NCBI GenBank assembly: GCA_019009955.1
Contig: CM032228.1
Coordinates: 206,392,001 to 206,456,000 of the forward strand
Length of the DNA: 64,000 nt
Source of the DNA: Riptortus pedestris
Taxonomy: Eukaryota > Arthropoda > Insecta > Hemiptera > Alydidae
Direction: 5' to 3'
Positions 1 to 11,251 of the stretch are shown piece after piece. A program made the translations under genes and the position numbers. The number at the start of each line of letters is the position of its first letter. The first letter of the stretch is position 1. The notes beneath the pieces are model-generated. The model saw nothing but the letters and a program-made list of their open reading frames with translations, searched no databases and was not told the origin of the DNA.

Positions 1-858
1 CAAGTTTGGGTATTTTCATAATTCGGCTTTAAGTAAATGCCTCTCCTTATTTAAAACGATCACATTATCGCAGAATTTCATTTTCATTGTTATTAATGTT
101 CTTGGGTTTCATGCCCTATTTAATAAAAACGATTCTCCGTATACAATTTGGCACAATTTAACAGTAAATGTTGTAAACATTATATTTGCAGTTAATTAAT
201 AAAATTTGTGTTTAGTCTACCCATAACATTGCTCAGTTCTATTTTTTAATTGTAATACGATTAACCCAAATCCATAATTTCATCCTGTTTGCTACTACAG
301 GGTTGTAATTAAAATTCAATATAGTTAGTAAACATTCAAATGGCTGTGAAGGGCAATTATAGTTAGCAATCAACAATAGATTGACAGATGATCGATTGCT
401 GCATTGGCAGGAGCAATCTGCAGTTGATCTTCAATAAGTTAGTCATATGATATTGAGTCTGCTAAAAATAAAGTTAATTTATTAATGACTGGATGGAATG
501 AATAAAGTTTATCTTCATGCATAGGTACTAAAATTTATACATAAGTACATACATACATACACACGTATATATCAAGACTCATATTCATAATACTATACAG
601 ATCGTATAATAAATGGAGTGGATAAACTTATGATAAAACTTAACTTTATTACAGCTTTTTACTTAAATATACATATTTTACAAAGAGTTATTAAGTGACT
701 ATCTGCCACTTCTGTATTAATAAATTGGGAGTATAGTTTCAATTGATTATATTTAAATATAAAATGTTTAATATATTCTGGGCAATATTATTACTAGAAT
801 CTAATCAAAACTACTACCAAAGTTTGTTTTTGGTAAAGAACGAACGGTTTTCCAGCTT
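1..858. other. AT-rich non-coding stretch
   Basis: No coding signal or known element is visible. A short imperfect ACAT microsatellite lies near 548-575. The stretch ends at the 5' end of the first HINE copy. Confidence 0.6.
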
Positions 859-860
859 TT

Positions 861-1002
861 AGCACATTTCCCTCGAGGGAAATCAGCTATTGAGGTCGTA
901 CTCATGACGCGAGTTTCAAAAATTTCTTCAAATGTCCATCGATCCTACTCAGGAGATGAAAAAAATGAGGTCCGTTCAAAATTATATATATTTATATATA
1001 AA

Positions 1003-1051
<49 letters not shown>

Positions 1052-2125
1052 GTAACCTCTGTCTGTACATTGATTTTTTTCGCGAAATTTCACGATAACT
1101 TTTCGTTTCACATGTCATAGACACCATATCTGCATTTTGTTTCTTTCGTGTATGTTTGTTTGTTTGTTTGTTTGTTACCTTTTCACGCACAAACGGCTGA
1201 ACCGAATTTTATGAAACTTGGTATGTATATTACTACTAACCCAACTTAGACTTTAGGCTATATTAATTTTCTCTGAGACGAACAGGAGTGGGGGTTATAA
1301 GGGAAGCCAGAAATTAAAAATAGCGATATTTCGTTTTCTATTGGTTTTTCGGCAAATTTGCACATAAAAAAATTGTTTATTTTGTTATTTAGAGTAACTT
1401 TTGTTATATACACTTTTGTCGTATACCGAAGTTTAAATGCGTTATACGCTAAAAATTATAGGGGGAGTCAACAATATGATTTGCCAAAAAAGACTCAACC
1501 CAACTAAATAAAACTGGGTATGTGTATTAGCAGTGAGGTCTTCATTATAATAAGCTATACCAACATTTCTATGGACGGGCAGGAGTGGGGGTTATAAGGG
1601 AAGCCTGAAATTAAAAATAGCGATATTTCGTTTCCTATTGGGGTTTCCGCAAATATAAACATAACAAAAGTTGTCTATTTTGTTATTTGGAGTAACTTTT
1701 GTTATATACACTTTTGTCGTATACCTAAGTATAAATGTGTTATACGTTAAAACTTTAGCGGGCACTAACGGCTGAACCGAACTTAACAAAACTCGGTATG
1801 TCAATTAGCATTAATTCTTCCATGATTATAACTTATATTAAAATTTTTAGGTTCGAACGGGAGGGGGGTTATAAGGGAGGCCTGAAATAAAAATTCACCA
1901 TATTTACATGTATAAGAGAAGGGAAATATAAAAATATCGAAGACTGTGAAGCCTTATCGAACAAATAATTCTATTACTAGCAAATCCACGGGAAAGACGG
2001 GTATCAATCCTAAACACTGGGATGGTTAAATGTCAAAATATTGTGCAATGTAAAGCCTGCTAAAAAATACCATCACCATTCAGCCTCAAATGAATTCCCG
2101 GGTGAAGCCGGGTATCTGAGCTAGT

Positions 2126-2200
<75 letters not shown>

Positions 2201-2633
2201 TGTTAACGCTCTAGCGGTCGCAATTTTTGTTTGTTCGTTACCAAACTCGATATTTAAACGTTTTATGCAAAAAGACAGATCAAGTTCGTTAATGGCTGAA
2301 ATCGGATCAGTGGGAGGGGGAGTTTAGAGGGGGGATTTTCGAAAATTCAAAATATCTCCGTTACCATACGTCAGAGCAAACAATTGTATAGAACCAATCT
2401 TATTGCAAATTAAATTTACTATAAATATTGTTCTATACATTTATTCTCTATCTTGAATATTAACCGAGATATTTGCATTATTATTAAATTTGGGCCCATT
2501 AGGGATGACTGTTTCCACCGAAAAGCAAGTTCGGCCCTTTGCCGCAACTGTTCGGCTCTCGTATGGAGATTTCCCTATTGTATAACTTCACGTGGGTAAT
2601 CTGCTTAGTTTAAGTAGCCCCTGCGTGACAGAC
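861..2633 (+). mobile_element. HINE/Helentron-type element, copy 1 (split by family B)
   Basis: Non-autonomous rolling-circle type repeat, judged from structure. It starts with AGCACATTTCCC (AGCAGATTTCCC in better copies) inside a 20-bp palindrome. The 3' end has the inverted partner GGTAATCTGCTT followed by a terminal hairpin (a decayed ACGCAG-CCC-CTGCGT) and TGACAGAC, then a T run. The asymmetric subterminal inverted repeats, 3' hairpin, T/T insertion context and central TA microsatellite are the published hallmarks of Helentron-derived HINE/DINE-1 elements. There is no Rep/helicase ORF. The head (861-1042) and body (2199-2633) are separated by a family B insertion in the TA tract. Confidence 0.7.
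1043..2126 (-). mobile_element. Interspersed repeat family B, copy 1 (inverted)
   Basis: About 1.1 kb, the reverse complement of the copy at 8009-9300. It contains two to three internal direct repeats of roughly 270 bp, each with a GGGGGTTATAAGGGA-type core. The outer end, at about 2090-2126, is CCCGGGTGAAGCCGGG followed by TATCTGAGCTAG. The other end carries a (GTTT)n run and the motif AACGGCTGAACCGAATTTTA. Both ends sit in TA repeats of a HINE, so this is a nested insertion. No protein is encoded and the class is unknown. Confidence 0.65.
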
Positions 2634-3256
2634 TTTTTTTTGTTTAATAATTGAGTGGAGACTTAATAATTAATAATAATAATGTATAATTTATGTTTTC
2701 CCAATTAAAGGCCTAAGATTCATTAGCACATTAATTAACTTCGATTTGTTGAATAAATGGGAACTGAGTTACTAATTGTTAACCGTAAGTAGGTTATATT
2801 AAATGCCACTCTGTACTAAGATTTAATGTTTATATACTGTGATAAATTTATTTCAATTTCTTAGTTTTATGCAGTAAGTTAATGGATGTTACTTGGAAAA
2901 ACCGTCATTAAAATATTTCTATATGTTAAATCTTTCTAAAATGAGAGTGGGAAATGATTTTAATCAGATGGGACTTTTTAAAATAATTTCTTTGTAATAT
3001 ATAACAGACGTTTGGATCAGTCGTGCCACTGACGTGAGGTGTCGGATATTTGATAACTTTCTGTACAAAAAGAAGAATTAGTTGTTGTACTTTTAAATTA
3101 GTTGTTGCGTTAAACTGTTGCTTAGTAAAAAGGGCACTGCCGTAAATGGTCTTGATGAATTTCAATAGTGATTATATAATATAAAAATAATAAAACATAG
3201 AATTTTTTAAGAGAAATTGTTATAGACTGTAATTTCAGGAGCACTTTGTCATTTTT
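2634..3256. other. AT-rich spacer between two HINE copies
   Basis: Nothing recognisable. Open frames here are short and have no coding character. Confidence 0.5.
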
Positions 3257-4027
3257 AGCAGATTTCCCTTAAGGGAAATCAGCTATTGAGGTCGTACTCA
3301 TGACGCGAGTTTCGAAAAATTTCTTCAAATGTCCATCGATCTTACTCAGGAGATGACCAAAATGAGGTCCGTTCAAAATTATATATATATATATTTGTCT
3401 GTTAACGCTCTATCGGTTGTAATTTTTGTTTGATCGTTACGAAACTTGATATTTAACCGTTTTATGCAAAAAGACAGATCAAGTTCGTTAATGGCTGAAA
3501 TCGTACCAGTGGGAGGGGGGGTTTAGAGGAGGGATTTTCGAAACTTCAAAATATCTCCGTTATTATGCATCGGATCGAAATATTGCATAGAACCAATTTT
3601 ATTGCAAATTAAATTTACTATAAATATTGTTATATACATTTATTCTCTATCTTGAATATTACCGAGATATTTGCATTTTTATGAAGTCTGTGGTCGGGTG
3701 TTGTTCGGGTTAGTTTGGCCGTTTTCGTAAGTCTCGGATCTGGCGAAAGCTTCTAACCTAACCTGTAGTTTCTAGCCTTACCTAACCTTCGTTACTTTGT
3801 GAGATTTATACAAATACGTTCTGTTAATCCGCCCCCCCCTTCTTTAGTTCTTGGACTACTAAAATTTGAGTTATTAAAATATAAATTATTCTTACAATTC
3901 AGAAGCCGTTTCAGTTAGGAGTTTATTTACACTTATGGTGGTGTTGTGTTACCAGTATGCAGATTTCTCTATTGCTAAACTTCACATAGGAAATCTGCTT
4001 AGTTTACGCAGCCCCTGCTTGACGGAC
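3257..4027 (+). mobile_element. HINE copy 2, complete
   Basis: Full-length copy. It starts AGCAGATTTCCC within the palindrome GATTTCCCTTAAGGGAAATC and has only a short TA tract (about 3380-3396). The body contains a run of G (GGGAGGGGGGG) and ends GGAAATCTGCTTAGTTTACG, the hairpin and GACGGAC before a T run. The segment between the conserved body (ending near 3675) and the 3' end differs from other copies, which defines subfamilies. Confidence 0.75.
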
Positions 4028-5061
4028 TTTTTTTTCTTCAAGTGGCCATTTTATCTTCGGCTTCAATAATTGCTTTTTTTTATTGATTAGTATAATATTA
4101 GGGAAATTTGTTGCCATAGTGTTTTTTGGTGTGCTTCTTAGTTCGATCCCTAAAATACAAAATATGAGAGGATTTCCGGAAACCTTAAATGTTCTGGTAT
4201 TTTCGAAGAAAAATTTAATTTTATTCCCAAGAAAAGAAGATTCTTTTTCTGATATTAAACTCTATAAAAACCCTTTTGAGCTGGTTTTAATATGAAATAT
4301 ATTAAAATCCTGTTTAACTCATCCAATTTTACTTTCATAAACCCATATTGCTTTGAAATGTTATCTCTATTGTTTACTACTCTGAAAATATTGAACATGT
4401 CTCGTTTCCATATATTTATTTTTTGTATTATATTATCTTGGATGAAACGGCGGGGGTAGGGGGTTGTTGCCCAGCACTTGAAACTTATACGATATTGTCA
4501 CAATAATTTTACGTTAGTTGAGTTAGGCTTTATTGATGTACGTCAGTCTTTTTGCCCGCTTAAGGAGAAAATGGAAAAAATAAACAACCTTAGTTCTGGA
4601 TTTCACATATATGACAGGGAGTGTTTGGCGGCCGCTAGGCCTTCCCTCAGATATTATCGTTGCCCTTCGTAGCGTTGGATTGAACCAATTATTATTATGG
4701 TTCTTGCTAAACAGATAACTACTTGTGAGGTTAGTTTATTTAGTCACAAGAGCTCGTTCATTTATGATCTAAAAAAAATCAGAAATATGATTTATAGTAA
4801 GGAAAATAGAAACTCATTGGTTCCTCAACTTTGGTATGGTGGACGAGTGTAACGGGGATTAATTTTTCGTAAATAAAAGAATGTTTTCTGAAGATGTGGT
4901 ATGTATGCCGCGAAACAAGAATAAACAATTATGTAGTAAAGTCAGCTTAGAAAAACTTGTTCTCAGAGACTCTCACCATAAAAAATGAAATATATGGAAT
5001 AATGGTCAAAAGAATAAATCTTTGAGTCATCCCTAATGGAACGAATATAAATATAAAAAAA
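4028..5061. other. Unannotated AT-rich stretch
   Basis: Two open frames of 64-70 codons lie here, but both are AT-driven and match no family I know. No repeat is recognised. Confidence 0.5.
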
Positions 5062-5338
5062 GTCCATCACGCAGGGGCTGCGTAAACTAAGCAGATTTCC
5101 CACGTGAAGTTTTACAATAGAGAAATCTGCCTAGTAATAACCTATTCTCACGAGGACGAATAGTTAGTGAAATGGCCACACTAGCGCTAGTGCGCTCGGC
5201 GGAAACTCCCAAACATAGCCAACCACACTCACAATACAAATCCAAATATCTCGGTTAATATTAAAGATACAGAATAAATGTATAGAACAATATTTATAGT
5301 AAATTTAATTTGCAATAAGATTGGTTCTATACACTTTT
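5062..5338 (-). mobile_element. HINE 3' half, copy 3a (inverted)
   Basis: Begins at the 3' hairpin terminus (GTCCATCACGCAGGGG) and runs inward through the conserved AATATCTCGGTTAATATT block. It stops at about 5338, where the orientation flips. The 5' half of the element is missing. Confidence 0.7.
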
Positions 5339-5344
5339 TTCACT

Positions 5345-5698
5345 TACACAGTGGGAGGGGGGGTTTAGAGGGGGGGGATTTTTGAAAATTCAAAATATCT
5401 CCGTTACTATACGTCAGATCGAAAAATTATGTAGAATCAATCTTATTGCAAATTAAAGTTACTATAAATAATGTTATATACATTTATTCTGTATCTTGAA
5501 TATTAACCGAGATATTTGCATTTTTCTGTTTTCAGCTTCTGAGATGAGATTGGCTAACTTCGGGTCTAGTCGTGGGTTTCCGTCAAGAGCTAATTCGGGC
5601 CCTTCCCGTAACTGTTTGACTCTCTATTCTGAAATTTCTCTATTATAAAACTTCACGTGGGAAATCTGCTTAGTTTACGCAGCCCCTGCGTGACGGAC
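5345..5698 (+). mobile_element. HINE 3' half, copy 3b
   Basis: Begins at the G-run block (CAGTGGGAGGGGGGG) without any 5' end and continues to a normal 3' terminus (GTGACGGAC plus T run). With copy 3a it forms a head-to-head pair of 3' halves, an imperfect inverted repeat of about 270-350 bp per arm. Confidence 0.7.
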
Positions 5699-5722
5699 TT
5701 TTTAATTTCATGTGCCAGTATT

Positions 5723-5840
5723 AGCAGATTTCCCTTAAGGGAAATCAGCTATTGAGGTCGTACTCATGACGCGAGTTTCGAAAAATTTCTTCAAATGTCC
5801 ATCGATCCTACCCAGGAGATGACGAAAATGAGGTCCGTTC

Positions 5841-5902
<62 letters not shown>

Positions 5903-6384
5903 CTGTTAACGCTCTAGCGGTCGCAATTTTTGTTTGATCGTTACCAAACTCGGAATTTAATCGTTTTATGTAAAAAGGAAGATCAAGTTCGTTAATGGCT
6001 GAAATCGGACCAGTGGGAGGGGGGGGGTTTAGATGGGGGATTCTTGAAAATTCAAAATATCTCCGTTATTATGCATCGGATCGAAACATTGTATAGAATT
6101 AATCTTATTGCAAATTAAATTTACTGTAAATATTGTTCTATACATTTATTCTGTATCTTGAATATTAACCGAGATATTTGCATTTGTATTCTGTGTGTGG
6201 TCGGCAGGAGTCGGCTGTTCGGTACTTTCCGAAGAGAGCTACGGCGGCCGTTTTAGTAAATGTTCGTCCCTCGTGAATAAGTTTAGAGATCCCTTACTAC
6301 TGCACTTGTTATTGGGCAGATTTCTCTATTGTAAAACTTCACGTGGGAAATCTGCTTAGTTTACGCAGCCCCTGCGTGACGGAC
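5723..6384 (+). mobile_element. HINE copy 4, complete
   Basis: Starts AGCAGATTTCCCTTAAGGG at 5723, only about 25 bp after the end of copy 3b. It carries a (TA)n tract at about 5846-5897 and ends with the 3' hairpin and GACGGAC at 6384. Confidence 0.75.
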
Positions 6385-8008
6385 TTTTTATTTCTTATTC
6401 GAAGGATAGCAATAGGAGATGCTCACTTAAAACTATGCTTTTCTAATTTTATTTCAGCTTGTAAAAACGGATTAATTTTGTATGCTGTTATCTGTATATT
6501 TTCTAATATATCGAGATGGGAAATATTATTTGATTAAACGAGTATAAAATGAATGTAGTGCTTTAATGGAAAAATTAAAACAGTGTACTCTAAAAAGAGA
6601 TATTGCTGTGGTAACAGTCACTTTGAAAAGGTTTCTGTTTATGGCAACGTATCTCATTATGTTTTTTCCATTAGATGATTAAAGTCATTTCTGCATTATT
6701 TACTCAATGCTTAGCAAGAGTTGTTTGAAGTTGAGCGTTGTTGTTTGAAGTTTAAGGTTTTCTCATTATGAGATTTTAGCGATTACTGCGAAAGTACACA
6801 CACGGGTTTCATTTTGATGGTCTCTGTGGTTTTAATTGACTGGATGAATAGGAGGGGTCATGACTCGAACAAGAAGACAATTATAAAATGCAATTATAAA
6901 TTGCCTTAAAAGGAGTAGAATTTATCTGCCTCCGTTGCATTTTCGGAGAGGCACATGGCCGTTTGTTAACTTACCGAATGGATGTGAGAAGCTTGGGGTA
7001 GCTAGAATATTCTAAGGTGCGCAAAGGGAGTCCTTCCTTCTCATGCAATATTGCACGTCTTCTACAGGGCCAAGAAACATTTTGCCCTTCAAAACAATGG
7101 CGGCAACCTATTGTGTAATCATAGTAGGTAGGGCTGAATTTCATTCCTTATTGTCAAAGCTGGTGCATTTCTGCGTTCTAATGGTTCATCTATTTTTAGG
7201 GACTTATATAATTTACAGTACGTTGTATAAACGAATTAACCTTATGAGACGCCCTCTAAAAATATTAAGGGGACCAATTAAAGATGTTTAAATTAAAATA
7301 GAGACCTATGAAATACTATGAATAAAATTATTTAACCATCCTGATGGTATATAATTTAGGAGAGATTTCAAAATTCGAGGATGACAGAGATACTTTACAG
7401 TTATACGTTTTGGAAAATTATTTGTTCGAAATGTTAGTGCAATGGTACCATATAATATACGAAAAGTTTTACATATTTTCGTTAACAACAAATTACTTTC
7501 CAATAAAATACTTTTACCAGTTTCTCTTAGTGGAAATTGCAATATTGGTGTTATTGAGGTACTACTTATTGATTTATGGAAGCAGTGAAAATAAATATTC
7601 ATCTTGAAGTGGCAGCGACTTAAAAAAAAAAAATCACCAAGAATATTTCTTTGGTTTTTCAATAAGGCAGCTTTATTTATGCTTAATTTAATGAAAATCT
7701 ACAAAACTCCAGTGACAGCCGGACAAACGGACAGTGTAACATAAGATAGAAGAGGCCTAAAATACTATGTGCTATGGACTCTTGGATCATATTAGCGAAA
7801 CTTGTAATTATTTATTGTACTTTATCTTCCAGGATATACGGTTATATTCTGAGTAGGAAGAGTTTTGTGACGAATTGCAGTTTAATATGTCAATATTATT
7901 CTTGTGCAATTCTACATATAAATGTACTGTTAACAAATTTCATCAATATGTTGGTTAAGAAGTTAGAACACAATAAATACTTTCAAATCATTACTTCTTT
8001 ATATAAGA
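6385..8008. other. Unannotated AT-rich stretch
   Basis: Several open frames of 80-120 codons occur on both strands (for example 7306-7662 and 7344-7607). They overlap each other, are rich in Ile, Leu, Tyr and Phe from AT-rich codons, and lack recognisable domains. No gene or element is called. Confidence 0.5.
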
Positions 8009-9300
8009 CTAGCTCAGATACCCGGCTTCGCCCGGGAATTCATTTGAGGCTGGATGGTATTTTTTTGGCAAGGCTTTACTTTGCACAATATTTTGACATT
8101 TACCCTTCCCAGTGTTTAGGGTTAATACCCGTCGTTTCTGTGAATTTGTTAATAATAAAATTAATTTTTTATGTAAGACTTCGCTGTCCTCCATATTGTC
8201 ATATTTCCCGTTTCCTTTGCATTATGCATAGATTTAAATTATTAAGGACAAAATATAATAACATATTATAATTTGAATTAATTTTTCCAGGTGAGGTACC
8301 TGGTAGTTCATATTGAAAAGAATTGTTGAGCAAATTTCTCTAATGAACAAAATAAACAACTTTTGTTATGTGCATATTTGCCGAAACCTCAATAGGAAAC
8401 GAAATATCACTATTTTTAATTTCAGGCCTCCCTTATAACCCCCACTCCTGCCCGTCCCTAGAATTGTTAGTATGGCTTATTATAAGGAAAGTGTTAGTGC
8501 TAATACACATACTGAGTGTTTTATTTAGTTCGGTTGAGTCTTTTGTGCCAAATAAAATTGTTGACTCCCAGTATAATTTTTAGCGTATAACGCCTTTATA
8601 CTTCGGTATACGGAAAGAGTGTATATAACAAAAGTTACTCTAAATAACAAAATAAACAACTTTTATCCTGTACATATTTGCAGAAAAACCAATGGAAAAC
8701 GAAATATCGCTAATTTTAATTTCAGGCTTCCCTTATAACCCCAACTCCTGCCCGTCGCTAGAAATGTTGGTATAGCTTATTCTAAAGAAGGCGTTAGTTT
8801 TATTACACATACCGAGTTTTATTTAGTTCGGTTGAGTCTTTTGAGCCCAATAAAATTGTTGACTCCCGCTATAGTTTTTAGCTTATAACTCATTTATACT
8901 TCGGTATACGACAAAAGTGTATATAACAAAAGTTACTCTAAATATCAAAATAAACAACTTTTGTTATGTTCATATTTGGCGAAAACCCAATAGGAAACGA
9001 AATATCGCTATTTTTAATTTCAGGCCTCCCTTATAACCCCCACTCCTGTTCGTCTGAGAGAATATTAATATAGCCTAAAATCTAAGTTGGGTCAGTAATA
9101 ATATACATACCAATTTTCATAAAATTCGGTTCAGCCGTTTATGCGTGAAAAGGTAACAAACAAACAAACAAACAAACATACACGAAAGAAAAAAAATGTA
9201 GTTATGGTGTCTATGACATGTGAAACGAAAAGTTATCGTGAAATTTCGCGAAAAAAATCAATGTACAGACAGAGGTTACAATTTTATATATATATAGATT
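8009..9300 (+). mobile_element. Interspersed repeat family B, copy 2 (most complete)
   Basis: Starts CTAGCTCAGATACCCGG with a short hairpin (CCCGG/CCGGG). It continues with three direct repeats of about 270 bp, each carrying TTATAACCCC(C/A)ACTCCTG and a TTCGGTATACG block. It ends with a TTCAGCCGTTTATGCGTGAA motif, a (CAAA)n run and a terminal TATATATATAG. It is flanked by TATA on both sides. No protein is encoded. Similar 3' motifs occur in many insect repeats, but I cannot name the class. Confidence 0.65.
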
Positions 9301-11141
9301 TACTTTATGATTAAAATAGTTAGGGGGGAAGTAGAGATCATTTTACTGTTCCTTCTGAAAAATTGACAGTGAGTTATTAATAAAACCTTATTATTTAATT
9401 TAATTCTCTTTAGCCAGAGACATAGTGTGAGGTGGGAACTCCAAAAATACGTGGGAATCTCCAAAAAATGGCTGTGATTAATGAGAGGACGAATGTTTTC
9501 TAATCGTTACAAAATCTTGGGGTAACTAGTCGTAACCTTGATAAGTCTTATCTAATATCTCTAACCATTCCATTGACGGAAATGTAGTATTGTAGTTGAT
9601 TACTTTAGATCTGGTGTTAAATCCGTGAGAAAAATGTCCTGTAGGCTATTGTCTTATGGCTCTGATACATATTCATAAAGGCTGAAATCTGTTATCCGCT
9701 CCTCATAAAGACTCATTTTTTATTCAGCAAAACAAATAGCCGTCCGAATAAATGCGTCGCAATTTTCCTCTGTTTTTCTATCCTTTTCTTTGGCGGCCGT
9801 TTTGAGGAATTGACTTGGCCGCCTGACTCTGACAGAGGGTATGGAAGAATTAACCATTAGTGATCAATACGGCTTATGTGTGAAAGGCTCTACTCGAGGA
9901 AGCTTTTTTTTTTATTTTTCGTTTTTTATTCTCCAATCCCTGTCTTTTTAGTTATGTTGTTCTTTTTTTTTTTGCCCTCGTTGACGGAATAATAATGAAG
10001 CTCCTTTCTTTTGTATATTAATAATGCCCTGTTCTTCCTTTAAAGCCATTTGTTTAATTGCTTGTTTCACTTGGAAAACAGTAGAAAATTAAAGTGCTAT
10101 CCTGAAATAGAATCTAGGAATATTTTCTTCTCTGAACCAACTCCAATTTTTCAAGGTTGTAGAGAAAATGTTCTTCTCCTTCTGCCACTTAATTTAATAC
10201 GACTTTCAAAATGGGTTTGAAATGTAATTGTGTTGAAAAATGTATAAGCTCATTTCTGCATCCCAACTGAAAGAAAACACTTACCATAAAAATACTTTTG
10301 AATGAAAATACTATTTATTTAAAAAGATGACTACATAATATAACATCTTCATATATATTCTTAAAAAATATGAACTTTTTATTCTGATGTAATTAATTTT
10401 TACTAGTTATAACTAACCAACTAATTATCATGCGACACATTTCCTGAAGGGCAAGCACCTATTTGCCTACATCTTAGATCACCTAGTGCCCTGAAGAATC
10501 ACGCACAACTCCCGCGTAAACTGAGCAGATTTCCCACTTGCAGGAATGACAGGCTTATGATGACTACTCTAATAGGATTTTCTGTTACTCCAGAAATAAG
10601 AGGTGTCCAGAATACATATTACTTTTGTAATTTTAGTTTTTTATTGGTTTTCTATCAATCTTATCCTTTTATAGTTGGTATCAACGATTCGGCAAGAAAC
10701 TGTATTTTCTTTGTGCATCAAAGGACAGTTGCCTAATCTACAAAAGTAATGGATTTAACTTACTCACTTATACTCTCCCTTTCGTCCTGCTTACTTTGTG
10801 TACCTTCTCCTATTCTCAGCCTTGCTTCATCTGCACGGGTGAAAGTGGTCTCAAACCTGGCAAAGTCTTTGACTTAACAACATCAATGAATGTGCATTAA
10901 TAGAGTCATATTAATTAAGATAAATTCACGTGATTTTAATTTATAACTTCATACAGGTTCCTCCATTAAAAAGAGATTGAACTTGAGAATAAAGAGTAAT
11001 TTATAATGCTTATAAAATAATTCTGTATTTGTTTGATAAATAATGTTTTTAGATATAAAAAAATCGGTACAAGAAGAATATATGTATGTATATAGTTGCA
11101 TTTAAGATACAATAGTGCTATTATTATTTTCCTTGTTACAG
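9301..11141. other. Non-coding region upstream of the voltage-sensor gene
   Basis: Mostly AT-rich unique sequence with several T runs. The only element seen is a small HINE relic at 10500-10545. If the exon at 11142 is preceded by a 5'UTR exon, it should lie here or further upstream; no promoter can be assigned by eye. Confidence 0.4.
10500..10545 (-). mobile_element. HINE 3'-end relic
   Basis: The segment around CCCGCGTAAACTGAGCAGATT, continuing into TCCCAC, matches the inverted 3' terminus of the HINE family. The rest of the element is absent or too diverged to see. Confidence 0.5.
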
Positions 11142-11150
11142 GATAACAAA

Positions 11151-11251
11151 ATGGCGGAAGAACAAGATGCATCTGTGCAATACAATTCACTCTTCTGCTT
11201 CAAAGGAGATAATCCATTGAGGAAGAAATGCAAGGCTATAGTGGAATGGCC
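11151..11251 (+). CDS. Voltage-sensor (CaV domain I-like) gene, exon 1
   Basis: First coding exon of a protein resembling the N-terminal side of domain I of voltage-gated Ca2+ channels (CaV1/CaV2 type). It follows a strong splice acceptor (TTATTATTTTCCTTGTTACAG, ending 11141) and encodes 33 codons plus two bases (CC), then the donor GTATCC. The start ATG at 11151 sits in a good insect context (AACAAAATGG); an in-frame upstream continuation through the acceptor cannot be excluded. The segment LFCFKGDNPLRKKCKAIVEW corresponds to the conserved stretch just before S1 (NPLRK...IVEW). The N-terminus before it is only about 13 residues, much shorter than in typical CaV subunits. Homology is confident; the name of the gene is not. 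Confidence 0.75.

Noticed and set aside
945..1190. Open frames with Tyr/Ile runs over TA tracts (also at 49685-49897 and 51955-52266)
   Set aside because: They are translations of TA microsatellites inside HINE copies.
7774..8271. 165-codon plus-strand frame
   Set aside because: It runs from unique AT-rich sequence into the family B repeat and has no domain; the overlap with a repeat end makes it chance.
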